From the NCBI RefSeq assembly GCF_009362735.1, contig NZ_WHNP01000009.1, forward strand, positions 1 to 64,000: a DNA stretch of 64,000 nucleotides. The letters run 5' to 3'. Position 1 is the stretch's first letter. Each line of letters starts with the position of its first letter. Origin of the DNA: Paraburkholderia franconis (lineage in GTDB: Bacteria; Pseudomonadota; Gammaproteobacteria; Burkholderiales; Burkholderiaceae). A program made the translations under genes and the position numbers. Positions 27,163-38,679 of this stretch are shown here, piece after piece. Under the pieces are notes generated by a model. That model was not told the DNA's origin. It did not search any database and saw nothing but the letters and a program-made list of their open reading frames with translations.

Positions 27163-28779
27163 ATGAAAACAACGTTCGTCTACGCGACGGCGCTGACCGC
27201 GCTCGTCCTTACACTTCAGCAAAACGCATCGGCCGTCGCGATTCCGCCCGGTGCAACGCTCGCCGCGAGCCAGGAACTGACACGCCAGGTGCCCGGTGAA
27301 ACCGAATCGCTCGACCCCGCGCACATCGAATCGTGGACGGGCAACACGATCGGTCTCGATCTGTTCGAAGGCCTCACGCGCATCGACGCGGCAGGTGCGA
27401 TCGTCCCCGGCGTCGCGCAGTCGTGGACGCGCACGGCGCCTGATACGTGGGTCTTCAAGCTGCGGCACGACGCGAAGTGGAGCAACGGCCAGCCCGTCAC
27501 GGCAGCGGACTTCGTGTACTCGTGGCAACGCGTCGTCGATCCGAAGACGGGTTCGAAGTACACGGTGCTCGTCGAGTTCGTGAAGAACGCGAAGCAGATC
27601 ATCGCGGGCAAGGCGCCCGTGACGAGCCTCGGCGTGCGTGCCGTCGATCCGTACACGCTCGAAGTGAAGACAGAAGTGCCCGCCGCGTTCTTCCCGCAAC
27701 TGACCGCAATGGCGACGATGGCGCCCGTCGACAAGGCCATCGTCACGAAGTTCGGCAGCGACTGGACGCGTCCCGCGAACTTCGTCGGCAACGGTGCGTT
27801 CGCGCTTTCGGACTGGCAGCCGAACAATCGCCTCGTGATCGCGAAGAACGGCAACTACTGGAACGCGCCGAAGGTGGCGATTTCGAAGGTCACGTATCTG
27901 CCCATCGAAAGCGATGAAACGGCCATGCGCATGTATCAGGCGGGCCAGTTCGACTACACCTACACGATTCCTTCCGGCATTTTCAATCAGGTCGACAAGC
28001 AGTTCGGCCAGCAGTTGCAGAAAGGGCTGCAGATCGCGACGTACTACTACAGCCTCAATAACGACGAGACCGTCTTCAAGGACAAGCGCGTGCGCGAGGC
28101 GCTGTCGATGGTGATCGATCGCGATCTGCTGACGTCGAAGCTGACGTCGAGCGGCGAACTGCCGATGTACGGCCTGATCTCGAAGGGCACGGAAGGCGCA
28201 GCCGTCTACAAGCCGGAGTGGGCGTCGTGGCCGATGGCCAAACGCGTCGACTACGCGCGCAACCTGCTGAAGGAAGCGGGCTACTCCGATTCGAAGCCGC
28301 TAGTGTTCACCTTCACGTACAACACGAACGATCTGCACAAGAAGGTTGCGCTCTTCGTGACCTCCGAATGGCGCACGAAACTCGGTGCGAACGCGAAGCT
28401 GGAGAACGTCGAATACAAGGTGCTGCTCAAGCAGCGCCACGACGGCAAGGTGCAGGCGTCGCGCGACGGCTGGTTCGTCGACTACAACGACGCGATGTCG
28501 TACTTCGACCTGATCCGCTGCGGCAGCGTGCAGAACGACCAGCACTACTGCAATCCGAAAGTCGACGCACTGATCGATCAGGCGAACCAGCAGACCGACG
28601 ACAGACAGCGCACTGCACTGCTCACGCAGGCGCATGACCTCGCGATGAAAGACTATCCGATGATCCCGCTGTTCCAGTACTCGGCGGCGCGTCTCGTGAA
28701 GCCCTACGTTGGCGGCTACACGTCGACCAACTATCTCGACATGCGCGCGTCGCAAGACATGTACGTGCTCAAGCACTAA
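27163..28779 (+). CDS. oppA: Oligopeptide ABC transporter, periplasmic binding protein (OppA-like)
   Basis: A signal peptide (MKTTFVYATALTALVLTLQQ, cleaved near residue 24) precedes an SBP_bac_5 domain of about 510 residues. Motifs are ESLDPAHIESWTGNTIGLDL, AKWSNGQPVTAADFVYSWQR, RVREALSMVIDRD and DGWFVDYNDAMSYFD, all typical of OppA/MppA. It captures peptides in the periplasm and delivers them to the OppBC channel. It is first of a five-gene operon with short gaps (18 bases to the first permease) that ends with an outer membrane porin gene. Confidence 0.93.
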   Translation: MKTTFVYATALTALVLTLQQNASAVAIPPGATLAASQELTRQVPGETESLDPAHIESWTGNTIGLDLFEGLTRIDAAGAIVPGVAQSWTRTAPDTWVFKLRHDAKWSNGQPVTAADFVYSWQRVVDPKTGSKYTVLVEFVKNAKQIIAGKAPVTSLGVRAVDPYTLEVKTEVPAAFFPQLTAMATMAPVDKAIVTKFGSDWTRPANFVGNGAFALSDWQPNNRLVIAKNGNYWNAPKVAISKVTYLPIESDETAMRMYQAGQFDYTYTIPSGIFNQVDKQFGQQLQKGLQIATYYYSLNNDETVFKDKRVREALSMVIDRDLLTSKLTSSGELPMYGLISKGTEGAAVYKPEWASWPMAKRVDYARNLLKEAGYSDSKPLVFTFTYNTNDLHKKVALFVTSEWRTKLGANAKLENVEYKVLLKQRHDGKVQASRDGWFVDYNDAMSYFDLIRCGSVQNDQHYCNPKVDALIDQANQQTDDRQRTALLTQAHDLAMKDYPMIPLFQYSAARLVKPYVGGYTSTNYLDMRASQDMYVLKH

Positions 28780-28797
28780 ACGGCAGGAATCGCACCC

Positions 28798-29736
28798 ATG
28801 CTTGCATACACGTTGCGCCGCACGTTGTGGGCGATCCCGACCATCCTCGCCGTGATCACCGCGTGCTATCTGCTGCTGCATCTCACGCCGGGCGGCCCGT
28901 TCGACACCGAGAAGCAGTTGTCGGCGGCCACGATCGCGAACCTGAACGCGCGCTATCACCTCGACGAGCCGCTGTGGCAGCAGTATCTGCACTATCTGTG
29001 GGGACTGCTGCACGGCGACCTGGGCCTGTCGTTCCGTTACACCGACTGGTCCGTCACCGATCTCGTGCTGAAGGCGCTGCCCGTGAGTCTTGGTGTCGGC
29101 GGCGTGTCGGTGCCGATCGCGGTCGTCATCGGCGTCGCGCTCGGCACGATTGCGGCCGTGCGGCGCGATAGCGTGACCGATCACGCGGTGATGGTGCTCG
29201 GCAATATCGGCAACGTCGTGCCGCCGTTCGTGCTCGGCCCGCTGCTCGTATGGGTGTTCGCCATTCTGCTGAAGACCGCGGACGGCCACGGCTGGCTGCC
29301 CGCGGGCGGTTGGGGCGAAGGCGAATGGCGTTATCGCGTGCTGCCCATCGTGCTGCTGACTTTCATCAACGTCGCGCTGATCGCGCGCGTGATGCGCGGC
29401 AGCATGATCGAAGTGCTGTCGGGCAACTTCATCCGCACCGCGCGGGCGAAGGGCCTGCCCGCGCGCACGATCGTCCTGCGCCACGCGATGAAGCCCGCGC
29501 TGATGCCTGTCGTCTCGCTGCTCGGCTCGGTGTGCATCTCGTCGATCACGGCGGCCGTCGTCACCGAATCGGTGTTCGCGCTGCCCGGCCTCGGACAGCT
29601 CGTCGTCAACGGCGCAATCAACCGCGACTACACGCTCGTGCTCGGCCTCGTCGTGCTGACTACGGTCGTCGCCGTCCTCTTCAACCTGCTCGTCGACCTT
29701 GCGTATGCATGGCTCGATCCGCGTATCCGCTACTGA
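28798..29736 (+). CDS. oppB: Oligopeptide ABC transporter permease (OppB-like)
   Basis: This 312-residue protein starts MLAYTLRRTLWAIPTILAVI, the usual OppB N-terminus with one helix and a periplasmic loop. Five further helices follow, and the cytoplasmic EAA-type segment is ALIARVMRGSMIEVLSGNF followed by RTARAKGLPARTIVLRHAMK, which contacts the ATPases. It forms the inner-membrane channel with the next gene product. Spacing to the next gene is 5 bases. Confidence 0.94.
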   Translation: MLAYTLRRTLWAIPTILAVITACYLLLHLTPGGPFDTEKQLSAATIANLNARYHLDEPLWQQYLHYLWGLLHGDLGLSFRYTDWSVTDLVLKALPVSLGVGGVSVPIAVVIGVALGTIAAVRRDSVTDHAVMVLGNIGNVVPPFVLGPLLVWVFAILLKTADGHGWLPAGGWGEGEWRYRVLPIVLLTFINVALIARVMRGSMIEVLSGNFIRTARAKGLPARTIVLRHAMKPALMPVVSLLGSVCISSITAAVVTESVFALPGLGQLVVNGAINRDYTLVLGLVVLTTVVAVLFNLLVDLAYAWLDPRIRY

Positions 29737-29741
29737 TACCG

Positions 29742-30632
29742 ATGAGAACGCCACCTGTCACCTTGACCGTCGCCGGCGCGCCGCCTTCGCGCAGCCCGCT
29801 CGCGACTGCCGCGCGCCGTTTCGCGCGCAACCGCGCGGCCTTCATCGCGCTGCTGTTGCTGGTCCTCATCGTGCTCGCGTGCTTCGCCGGGCCGCTGCTG
29901 TCGCCGAACAATGCGATCGACAGCGACTGGGCCGCGATCAGCCTCGCGCCGACCTTCGACAACATGCACTGGTTCGGCACCGACGAACTGGGCCGCGACC
30001 TGCTCGTGCGCACGCTGGTGGGCGGGCGCGTGTCGCTCGAAGTCGGCTTGCTCGGCACGCTCGTGTCGGGACTGATCGGCGTCGCGTGGGGCGCGACGGC
30101 CGGCTATCTCGGCGGACGCGTCGATGCCGTGATGATGCGCATCGTCGACATGATGTATGCGATCCCCTACATGCTGATCGCAATCCTGATGATGACGCTG
30201 TTCGGCCGCGCGTTCTATCTGGTCGTGCTGACGATCAGCGCGTTTTCGTGGCTTGACATGGCGCGCGTCGTGCGCGGTCAAACGTTGTCGCTGCGCTCGC
30301 GCGAGTTCATCGACGCGGCGAAGGCGATCGGCGTCGGTTCGCGTTCGATCATCACGCGTCATATCGTGCCGAATCTCATCGGCGTGGTGGTCGTCTACTC
30401 GACGGTCACGGTGCCGACCATCGTGCTGACGGAATCCGTGCTGTCGTTTCTTGGACTCGGCGTGCAGGAACCGATGACGAGCTGGGGCGTGCTGATCCAG
30501 GACGGCGCGCAGAAGCTCGAATCGACGCCGTGGCTGCTGCTGTGTCCCGCGCTCATGCTGTGCGCGACGCTGTATTGCGTGAGCTTTGTCGGCGATGGCC
30601 TGCGCGATGCACTCGATCCGAAGGACCGCTGA
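29742..30632 (+). CDS. oppC: Oligopeptide ABC transporter permease (OppC-like)
   Basis: The start is ATG 29742 (MRTPPVTLTVAGAPPSRSPL); the same frame is open far upstream inside oppB but that part is a shadow. The 296-residue protein has the OppC pattern: RFARNRAAFIALLLLVLIVL, HWFGTDELGRDLLVRTLVGG, SLEVGLLGTLVSGLIGVAWG, then the EAA loop RSREFIDAAKAIGVGSRSII. Its stop lies one base before the start of the ATPase gene. Confidence 0.94.
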   Translation: MRTPPVTLTVAGAPPSRSPLATAARRFARNRAAFIALLLLVLIVLACFAGPLLSPNNAIDSDWAAISLAPTFDNMHWFGTDELGRDLLVRTLVGGRVSLEVGLLGTLVSGLIGVAWGATAGYLGGRVDAVMMRIVDMMYAIPYMLIAILMMTLFGRAFYLVVLTISAFSWLDMARVVRGQTLSLRSREFIDAAKAIGVGSRSIITRHIVPNLIGVVVVYSTVTVPTIVLTESVLSFLGLGVQEPMTSWGVLIQDGAQKLESTPWLLLCPALMLCATLYCVSFVGDGLRDALDPKDR

Positions 30633-30633
30633 C

Positions 30634-32618
<1,985 letters not shown>

Positions 32619-32773
32619 CGAACACTCATTTCGACGAGACCCCATTCCACGACGCAGCCAGCCGCTACGTCGAGGGAGGCGTTCGTTTCCGCGACGGTGG
32701 AAACGGGCGGAAAGCGTGGTTCGGCCGACCGCCGCGCCACTGTTCAATCAACTAGAAAAAAGCTGGAGTTTCA

Positions 32774-34291
32774 ATGACGACCCAACGAACCGCATCAGGA
32801 GCCTCGACACTCGCGCTGCTGGCAATCGGCCTGCCTGCGTTGACGATGGCGACGAGCGCGCTCGCCGACGACGCGGCCGTTCCCGCCGCCGCAAGCGCAG
32901 CCGTGGCGCAGACCGCACCGCAAACCGCACCGCAGGCCGCGCCCGCGCCGCGCGCGAAGGCCAAACCGGCGGCCACGACGCTTGCGCAGGCGACGCCCGA
33001 AACGAACAACGCCGTCGTGAACGCCGAAGCCACCCAGGCCGTCACGCCGCCCGAGCAGTTGTCGAGCCAGGCGAAGAGCAAAGGCCTCGTCGCCGACAGC
33101 CATCTGAATCTGCTGTTCCGCAACTACGCCGACCAGTTCGACAACGAAGGCGGGCCGCATCGTCACGCATGGGTTCAAGGCATGCAGGCGAACTTCGAAT
33201 CGGGCTATACACAAGGGCTCGTCGGGCTTGGCGTCGATGCGTCGCTGTTCGCCGCGCTGAAGCTCGACGGCGGCAACGGCGCGGGCAACATGGTGCACGT
33301 GCGCAAAGGCGGCGGCGGCTCCGATCAGCTCGCGTGGGCATATCCGGGCATGTACGACATCAAGGGGCGCATCTCCGAGACGGTCGTCAAGTACGGCTTG
33401 CAGATCGTCGACAACAATCCGTTCCTGGAACCGCACGACAACCGCTCGTTGCCGCCGACGTTCCTCGGCGTGTCGGCCGTGAGCAACGACATTCACAACG
33501 TCACGCTGCAAGCGGGCAGCTTCACGAAGGTCGACGCGCGCGGCCACACGAATCTGACCGATATGAACACGTCGTACGGCGGCACGACGTTCAAGCGACT
33601 GAGCTACTTCGGCGGCAACTGGGACTATTCGCCGAACGGCACAGTCACGCTGTACGCGGACCAGGCTGAAGACGTGTGGAATCAGTTCTACGCGTCGATC
33701 TCGCATTCGATCGGCGACGTGAATAACGTCAAGTGGGCAGGCCTCGCGAACATCTACTCGACGCACCAGACGGGTTCCGCGCTGCAAGGACATATCAACA
33801 ACAATGCGTACAGCCTGTCGCTGTCGGCGCAGCATGGTCCGCATCAGGTGCTGCTCGGCTATCAGCAGATTCTCGGCGACCAGTTCTTCGACTATGTGAA
33901 CGAGACCAACGGCATTTATCTCGTGAACTCGATGGACGTGGACTACAACGCGCCGCACGAAAAGTCATTTCAGTTGCGCTATACGTTTGATGGCAAGTAT
34001 GCAGGTCTGCCCGGCTTCAAGGCGATGGTGTGGGGTGTGACGGGTTGGGGCGCAGATGCATCGGCCGGCGCGGCTTCCAATGCTATCGGCCCGTACACGC
34101 GAAATGGCGAGTATGTGCACGGCACGCACCACGAAATCGGCTTTATTCCGAGCTATACCCTGCAAAGCGGCCGCTTCAAGGATACGAAGATCACGTTCAT
34201 CGCGATGTATCACAAGTCGACCGCGCATTACTCGGACCCGGACAACATGGAGTACCGGCTTGTCGTGAATGTGCCGGTGAAGGTGTTCTAA
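32774..34291 (+). CDS. OprD-family outer membrane porin
   Basis: GGAG precedes the ATG. Residues 1-32 form a signal peptide, followed by an unusual Ala/Pro/Gln/Thr-rich segment (about 33-95) before the barrel. The barrel starts ADSHLNLLFRNYAD and has GYTQGLVGLGVDASLF, AYPGMYDIKGRISETVVKYG, SYGGTTFKRLSYFGGNWDYS and a C-terminal Phe (NVPVKVF), which marks OprD/OpdP-type channels. These admit basic amino acids, peptides and related small molecules. Position at the end of the Opp operon points to peptide passage across the outer membrane. The low-complexity insert before the barrel is longer than usual. Confidence 0.9.
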   Translation: MTTQRTASGASTLALLAIGLPALTMATSALADDAAVPAAASAAVAQTAPQTAPQAAPAPRAKAKPAATTLAQATPETNNAVVNAEATQAVTPPEQLSSQAKSKGLVADSHLNLLFRNYADQFDNEGGPHRHAWVQGMQANFESGYTQGLVGLGVDASLFAALKLDGGNGAGNMVHVRKGGGGSDQLAWAYPGMYDIKGRISETVVKYGLQIVDNNPFLEPHDNRSLPPTFLGVSAVSNDIHNVTLQAGSFTKVDARGHTNLTDMNTSYGGTTFKRLSYFGGNWDYSPNGTVTLYADQAEDVWNQFYASISHSIGDVNNVKWAGLANIYSTHQTGSALQGHINNNAYSLSLSAQHGPHQVLLGYQQILGDQFFDYVNETNGIYLVNSMDVDYNAPHEKSFQLRYTFDGKYAGLPGFKAMVWGVTGWGADASAGAASNAIGPYTRNGEYVHGTHHEIGFIPSYTLQSGRFKDTKITFIAMYHKSTAHYSDPDNMEYRLVVNVPVKVF

Positions 34292-34369
34292 GCGGCGCTT
34301 CGATGCAGTTCATGCTTGCGGGTGTCGACGTTGGATGGCCGCAAGCGCGAGAACGGCCCGCACCAATGT

Positions 34370-34669
34370 TCAGAAGATAACGGACACCACAATCGCCGTC
34401 CACACCGCGATCACGCCCATCAGAAACATCACGCGCGCGATGCGAACCTTCGTATCGCTGGTTTCCGGTTCGACGGGACTCGTCGCCATCCACGGCACGA
34501 GCCCGAGAAACGCAAAACCGAGTATCGCAAGCCCCGCGACGAACTTGTCGGCGAGCGTCCAGTCGCCTGCTTCCTGCAGGCCCCAGTAGCCGAGAAAGAT
34601 GATCCCGATCGAGAACATCGTCGCGGAAGCCGTGCAGAGGGCGGGCACCGATCCCTGTGGAGTGGGCAT
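34370..34669 (-). CDS. Small integral membrane protein, unknown function
   Basis: A GAGGTGG ribosome site precedes ATG 34669. The 99-residue product has three hydrophobic helices (MFSIGIIFLGYWGL; FVAGLAILGFAFLGLVPWMA; VMFLMGVIAVWTAIVVSVIF). I do not recognise a named family. It converges on the OprD-family gene and lies downstream of panE on the same strand with a 71-base gap, so it may be co-transcribed with panE. Confidence 0.7.
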   Translation of the reverse strand: MPTPQGSVPALCTASATMFSIGIIFLGYWGLQEAGDWTLADKFVAGLAILGFAFLGLVPWMATSPVEPETSDTKVRIARVMFLMGVIAVWTAIVVSVIF

Positions 34670-34740
34670 GATCCACCTCGCGTGAGTCAGTGCCGTCGAT
34701 TCTACTTCAGCTTCCGCACGCCCCGCCCTGTATTCGCGGC

Positions 34741-35676
34741 CTAAGCTGATTGTCGCGCCTGCCGTGCCTCGTATGCTTTCAGATGGCTGTACGCGACGCG
34801 CAACAACGACAGCGCACCTTGTTGCGCGTCGCCGCCGCGTGCGATCAGATCGCCGACGATATGATCCGCCTCGATGCGCGACTGCCCTTCGATATCGCGC
34901 AGCATCGATGCCGTCAACGGCGAGCCCTCGGCAAAGAGAATCGTCTGCGCGCGCGCATTGGACGTTTCGCCGAGCGGATACCCGTTTGCCGTCGCAACGG
35001 CCTTGCATTCACTCAACATGCCTTCGATCACGCGTCGCCCATCCGGCGTCTTCAGAATGTCGCCGATGGCGGCACGATGCAGACAGGTGGTGGCCGCGAG
35101 CGTCGCGAGGAACATCCACTTCTCCCACATCTGCTGAAGGATGTTGTCGGCCGCCGTCGAATCGAAGCCCGCGCCTTCGAACGTCGACGCAATCGCGCGC
35201 ACGCGCTCGCTGATGCCGCCGCCGAGTTCGCCGAAGCCGATCGAATGCATGTCGTTCAGATGCACGACTTCGCGCTCGCGATTGAGCGTCGCGGCGATCA
35301 CGCACTGGCCGCCCAATACTTTCGATGCGCCAAACTTCTCTCTCAGCACATCGACGTGATGCATGCCGTTTAGCACGGGCAGGATCATCGTCGTTTCGCC
35401 GACGGCGGGCGCGAACGATTCGATTGCATCGTCGAGGCTGTAGGCCTTGCAGCTCAGCAGCACGAGGTCATAGGGCTCGCTGATCTGATCCGCGAGCACG
35501 GTCTTCACGTCGCGCAACGTGACATCGCCGCGCGGGCTCCTGATGACGAGCCCCGAGCGTTGAAGCTCTTCGGCGCGCTTCGCACGCACGAGAAACGTGA
35601 CATCGCGTCCCGCCTGTGCAAGACGGCCGCCAAAATATCCACCTGTGGCACCCGCGCCGACTACGAGAATTCGCAT
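34741..35676 (-). CDS. panE: 2-dehydropantoate 2-reductase (ketopantoate reductase family)
   Basis: AAGGAGATGCA precedes the ATG. The 311-residue protein opens with MRILVVGAGATGGYFGGRLA, the NADPH-binding Rossmann motif. It continues with DLVLLSCKAYSLDDAIESFA (catalytic Lys region) and MWEKWMFLATLAATTCLHRA plus DGRRVIEGMLSECKAVATAN of the C-terminal ApbA_C domain. It reduces ketopantoate to pantoate for coenzyme A synthesis, although paralogues act on other 2-keto acids. It is the last backbone-type gene before a stretch of gene fragments. Confidence 0.9.
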   Translation of the reverse strand: MRILVVGAGATGGYFGGRLAQAGRDVTFLVRAKRAEELQRSGLVIRSPRGDVTLRDVKTVLADQISEPYDLVLLSCKAYSLDDAIESFAPAVGETTMILPVLNGMHHVDVLREKFGASKVLGGQCVIAATLNREREVVHLNDMHSIGFGELGGGISERVRAIASTFEGAGFDSTAADNILQQMWEKWMFLATLAATTCLHRAAIGDILKTPDGRRVIEGMLSECKAVATANGYPLGETSNARAQTILFAEGSPLTASMLRDIEGQSRIEADHIVGDLIARGGDAQQGALSLLRVAYSHLKAYEARQARQSA

Positions 35677-35989
35677 TGCATCTCCTTGGGGTTTCTTCCT
35701 GTATGTTGGGATCGCGCGCGGCTTTGTGCGTTTGACGCCATGCTCATGCGAATCAGTCTATCGTAGGTACGGCATCCCTGCGCGCGGCGAACACACCCGC
35801 GTTGCGGCAGGTTCCAGGTCAGTCCACCAACGTGAGCGTCGCGTCGCGGGTTTCCGCCAGCACGGCGTCCCCGCGTTCTATCTGCAGGCACAACGGGATT
35901 TGTCGAAATTCGACACGTTGTTGCAATCGGCTGATGCGCGTGGAGTTCGACTTTTCTCCGTACCGGTACCGTATACATCGGCAGCAGAT
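35677..35989. other. Gene-free interval upstream of panE
   Basis: No recognisable gene; it contains the panE promoter presumably near 35680-35760 and otherwise sequence without coding character, ending in a glycosyltransferase remnant. No repeat or hairpin with a T-run was found. Confidence 0.4.
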
Positions 35990-36346
35990 TCAACGGGAGT
36001 CTGCGCGCGAACGCGCCCCGGCTAGTGATTCCGCGAGATCGAGCAGGTTTGTTGCAAAAAGCGCCGTGGGTCCAGTGACGAATGTCGATGCGGCATTTTT
36101 CGAAAGCCGTTCCTGCAAGGCTGCATCCGCTGCCAGTAGCGCGATCCGGTCCGTCAATGCGTCGATATCGCCCTGCTTCACAATGAAGCCATTCTCCCCG
36201 TCGAGCACAAGTTCATTCGCTACGCCGTACGTTCGCGTCACAATGGCGGGCCTCCCGGCCGCAAACGTCTCATTGATGCGCAGACCACATTGATCGAATG
36301 CACCCGCGAGCACGACGAAATCGGCAAGCGCAAAGATGGTCGGCAT
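35990..36346 (-). pseudogene. GT4 glycosyltransferase, C-terminal fragment
   Basis: The 118 residues match only the nucleotide-sugar-binding end of GT-B glycosyltransferases: FALADFVVLAGAFDQCGLRI, then NETFAAGRPAIVTRTYGVANE and LDGENGFIVKQGDIDALTDR. The N-terminal 250 or so residues are missing, and the sequence just upstream (from 36347) is not homologous in any frame. It is probably a remnant of a surface polysaccharide gene at the edge of the accessory region. Confidence 0.7.
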
Positions 36347-36564
36347 GTCCCGGTTGTGACTGAATCTACGATCGTGACTTTATCCCTGCCGCGTCGATCA
36401 GTGGCAATGTGCAGCTGCCGTTCGATCGGCTGGAGTATCGAACGTGACTATCCGGACCTGATGCAGGAACTCGAATTTGGGTACTACCAAGGCGCGGTAA
36501 TAGCTCGGCTTTGACCACCACGCGGTACTGGTCATTGCAGCGGTTGTCGCCAAACGAAGAGAAT

Positions 36565-36580
36565 TGTGCTCTTGGTCACA
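36565..36580. promoter_or_regulatory. CRP/FNR-type box upstream of the first Crp/Fnr regulator
   Basis: TGTGCTCTTGGTCACA matches TGTGA-N6-TCACA at nine of ten defined positions. It ends 61 bases before the regulator ATG at 36642, a position suited to autoregulation. Confidence 0.55.
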
Positions 36581-36641
36581 TAATTTACGTGCAAGGCGAT
36601 TTCTAATTTTGCTTAATTGCGCTTAACCGCACGGAAGCAAA

Positions 36642-37331
36642 ATGAAAGAAAAGACGATTCAGTTACTGAGAGAGCAATCGCTGCTTAAGACGGCTACCGA
36701 GGAAGAGTTAAAGCAGATCGCCGAATGGACGCGTATCAGCCGCGTGAAGTCAGCAGAATATGTGGCATTCGCAGGCGACGCAAACTCTGGTCTGCATATG
36801 CTGCTAGAAGGCGAGTTGCGTTCGTTCGTTGTGTCAGTTGACGGACGCGAGATCCCAATTCGCACGTATAGCAGCGGACAAGCCTTTGGCGCTGCAACAA
36901 TAATTCAGCGCGTTCCATTGATATTTAGTGTTGCAGCGATAGGTCGCAGCACTATTGCCACGCTGAGTCGTACGCACGCCCGCACACTCTTTCGATCTCC
37001 CACGATCGTGCATTCGGTCAATGAGTTGATGGCGGCTGAGATTTTGGAATGGGCGCGGCGTTTTGCGGGATCGGGCTCGCCACGTGCGAAGACTCGCATT
37101 GCAGCGTTGATCGCTTCCAGTTTGAGAGAACATGTCTCAGGGGAATGGCCAGTAGTGGAAATTCCGGACCAGGCAACAATGGCAGCTTTAGCTCAAGTAA
37201 GCCGCGAAACCGTATCCCGGGTGCTAAAGTCTCTCGAGACCGATGAGGTGATCGTCCGGATGGGGCGGCGTTTACGTATTCGCAATGCCGCCAGGTTGCA
37301 AAGAATTGCTGCGGGATTTGAACTTGATTGA
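36642..37331 (+). CDS. Crp/Fnr-family transcriptional regulator (paralogue 1)
   Basis: GGAAG precedes the ATG. Of 229 residues, about 20-125 form a cyclic-nucleotide-binding-like beta-barrel (EYVAFAGDANSGLHMLLEGE, RTYSSGQAFGAATIIQ). The phosphate-binding cassette of CRP is not conserved (FGAATII in place of the Gly-Glu-Leu/Ala core, and no matching Arg), and there is no N-terminal Cys set as in FNR. So neither cAMP nor an FeS cluster is the expected signal. Residues about 170-215 are a winged helix with VSRETVSRVLKSLE, almost identical to the CRP recognition helix (SRETVGRILKMLE). It is a close paralogue of the gene at 45059-45751, and the two converge on the adhesin region. Bcam1349 of B. 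cenocepacia, a Crp/Fnr protein that responds to c-di-GMP, is a possible functional parallel. Confidence 0.9.
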   Translation: MKEKTIQLLREQSLLKTATEEELKQIAEWTRISRVKSAEYVAFAGDANSGLHMLLEGELRSFVVSVDGREIPIRTYSSGQAFGAATIIQRVPLIFSVAAIGRSTIATLSRTHARTLFRSPTIVHSVNELMAAEILEWARRFAGSGSPRAKTRIAALIASSLREHVSGEWPVVEIPDQATMAALAQVSRETVSRVLKSLETDEVIVRMGRRLRIRNAARLQRIAAGFELD

Positions 37332-37599
37332 TATCTAAACTGGCCGCTTGCTTGCCTTGTTTTGTCAGCGCCGGAAGGAGTCAAACGTTTGCGGTTACCG
37401 ATTGAGCGCGTTCCCAAGTCTGACTGGTAATCCTTTCACAGTGTCAGCGCTTATGTTCATTGCAAAGATCTGACGCGTGCACTGATGTCTTCCCGGCGCC
37501 CCCTCTACTTGCGTCAGGCTCGCTCTGCCTCGACGGAATCGGTTACCGAACGTCTTTTCACGTCCGTTGCGAGGCCGCCGTTGGCTTTGGTATATGCAG
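37332..37599. other. Gene-free interval after the first Crp/Fnr gene
   Basis: No coding sequence, repeat or clear terminator is recognised here; it grades into a MarR-like remnant at about 37600. Confidence 0.35.
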
Positions 37600-37745
37600 T
37601 CTGGCTGCTCCGAGTCGAGCACCCGCGATGCTTCACGGCCGCCTGAAATAGATGCGCAAAAAGGGCTGGCTGCTGCTTGCCGAAACAGATGATAGGCGAC
37701 GCAAACAGCTCGAACTCTCGCCTGCGGCGCAGGAGAGGCAAGCTC
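37600..37745 (+). pseudogene. MarR-like winged-helix fragment
   Basis: In one frame, broken by a TAG near 37649, the translation reads SRAPAMLHGRLK, then RKKGWLLLAETDDRRRKQLELSPAAQ. This matches the wing of MarR regulators (Leu-x2-x-Gly-Trp-Leu, DDRRRK-x-L-x-LSPA). The rest of the gene is absent. The match is short, so this is a tentative call of a decayed regulator gene. Confidence 0.35.
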
Positions 37746-37820
37746 ATTTCACGCCATCAGGTCCCGGACCGATAGGCGCCCATGATCTCCGCGAAGAAAA
37801 TGATTTTCCTGCTCAGGCCG

Positions 37821-38558
37821 TCACGGCACGCGTCGATCGGCGACTGCGCCGCGAAGCACAATGCGGTTACGCTCGAACATCTCTGCCCAACCTTGAGGCG
37901 ATACCATATAGTCGCTGCAATCGCCGTGCTCGATGATCAAGTCGCTGAAGATCTCTGACCCGCGATATGAAAAAGCCTCGAAACCGGGCTTGTTCGTCGC
38001 GAACAAGTCGAACTGCGTGTGCGGCAAAAGCGCCGAAAGTGCGCGTTGAATCTCCATGCATTGATCGGGTTGAATGTCGCCGTAATCGCCATTCAAATAC
38101 GCCGGATCGTTGCCGCATCTGTTTCGGACGAACAACACCTTCTTGCCGTCTAGTTCGTTGACGAACCGATCAGCGCGTCGAGCGTATTTCTTTCGCAAAT
38201 CCATGAGCTGTTTTTCCACGTCGCCCACAATCACCCGACCGTCTTCATCTCTTGCGAAATCGTGGTGATACATGAGATTGAACCGCGTGTCGACGACGGT
38301 CCCCCGGTCCGCCGGAATAGACAAATTCGACGGCTCGAAAAGGCCACTGAATCGCGCATCAAGAACATCGAGCAGCGCATGAAAGGGCGTCATCCACCAA
38401 TCGAACGGATAAGCCTTTCCCGTCTTGAAGTGATGGCGGATATTCCAGGTCACTTCGCAATTTGAGCCAATGCTTACGACCTGATCATATGATCTGTCGA
38501 GGGGACTCTTTCGGCCAAACACGGCAAATTTTTTGAGGAATTTTAGCTTTGCTTGCAT
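37821..38558 (-). CDS. DUF1796 putative papain-like cysteine peptidase
   Basis: The 245-residue protein has VVSIGSNCEVTWNIRHHF near residues 29-46 (Cys of the predicted active site), PFDWWMTPFHALLDVL, FNLMYHHDF (His) and KKVLFVRNR. This is the pattern of the DUF1796 family, described by sequence as papain-like peptidases and often found in capsule or surface-polysaccharide clusters. No signal peptide is seen, so it is probably cytosolic. It lies downstream of the small-gene cluster on the same strand (121-base gap) and may share its transcript. Substrate unknown. Confidence 0.75.
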   Translation of the reverse strand: MQAKLKFLKKFAVFGRKSPLDRSYDQVVSIGSNCEVTWNIRHHFKTGKAYPFDWWMTPFHALLDVLDARFSGLFEPSNLSIPADRGTVVDTRFNLMYHHDFARDEDGRVIVGDVEKQLMDLRKKYARRADRFVNELDGKKVLFVRNRCGNDPAYLNGDYGDIQPDQCMEIQRALSALLPHTQFDLFATNKPGFEAFSYRGSEIFSDLIIEHGDCSDYMVSPQGWAEMFERNRIVLRGAVADRRVP

Positions 38559-38679
38559 GAATGTCTCGGCGGCAATGCAGTTTCGTTCGTCGCGGAATGC
38601 GGCTCAAATGTGTGCTCGCAGACTTCCGACTCTTCGCACGTGCCTGGACACGGGGCGCGCCTTGCCTTGGCACAACTCC

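Noticed and set aside
28300..29754. 484-codon minus-strand frame opposite oppA/oppB
   Set aside because: Same kind of antisense shadow; oppA and oppB on the plus strand have complete family motifs.
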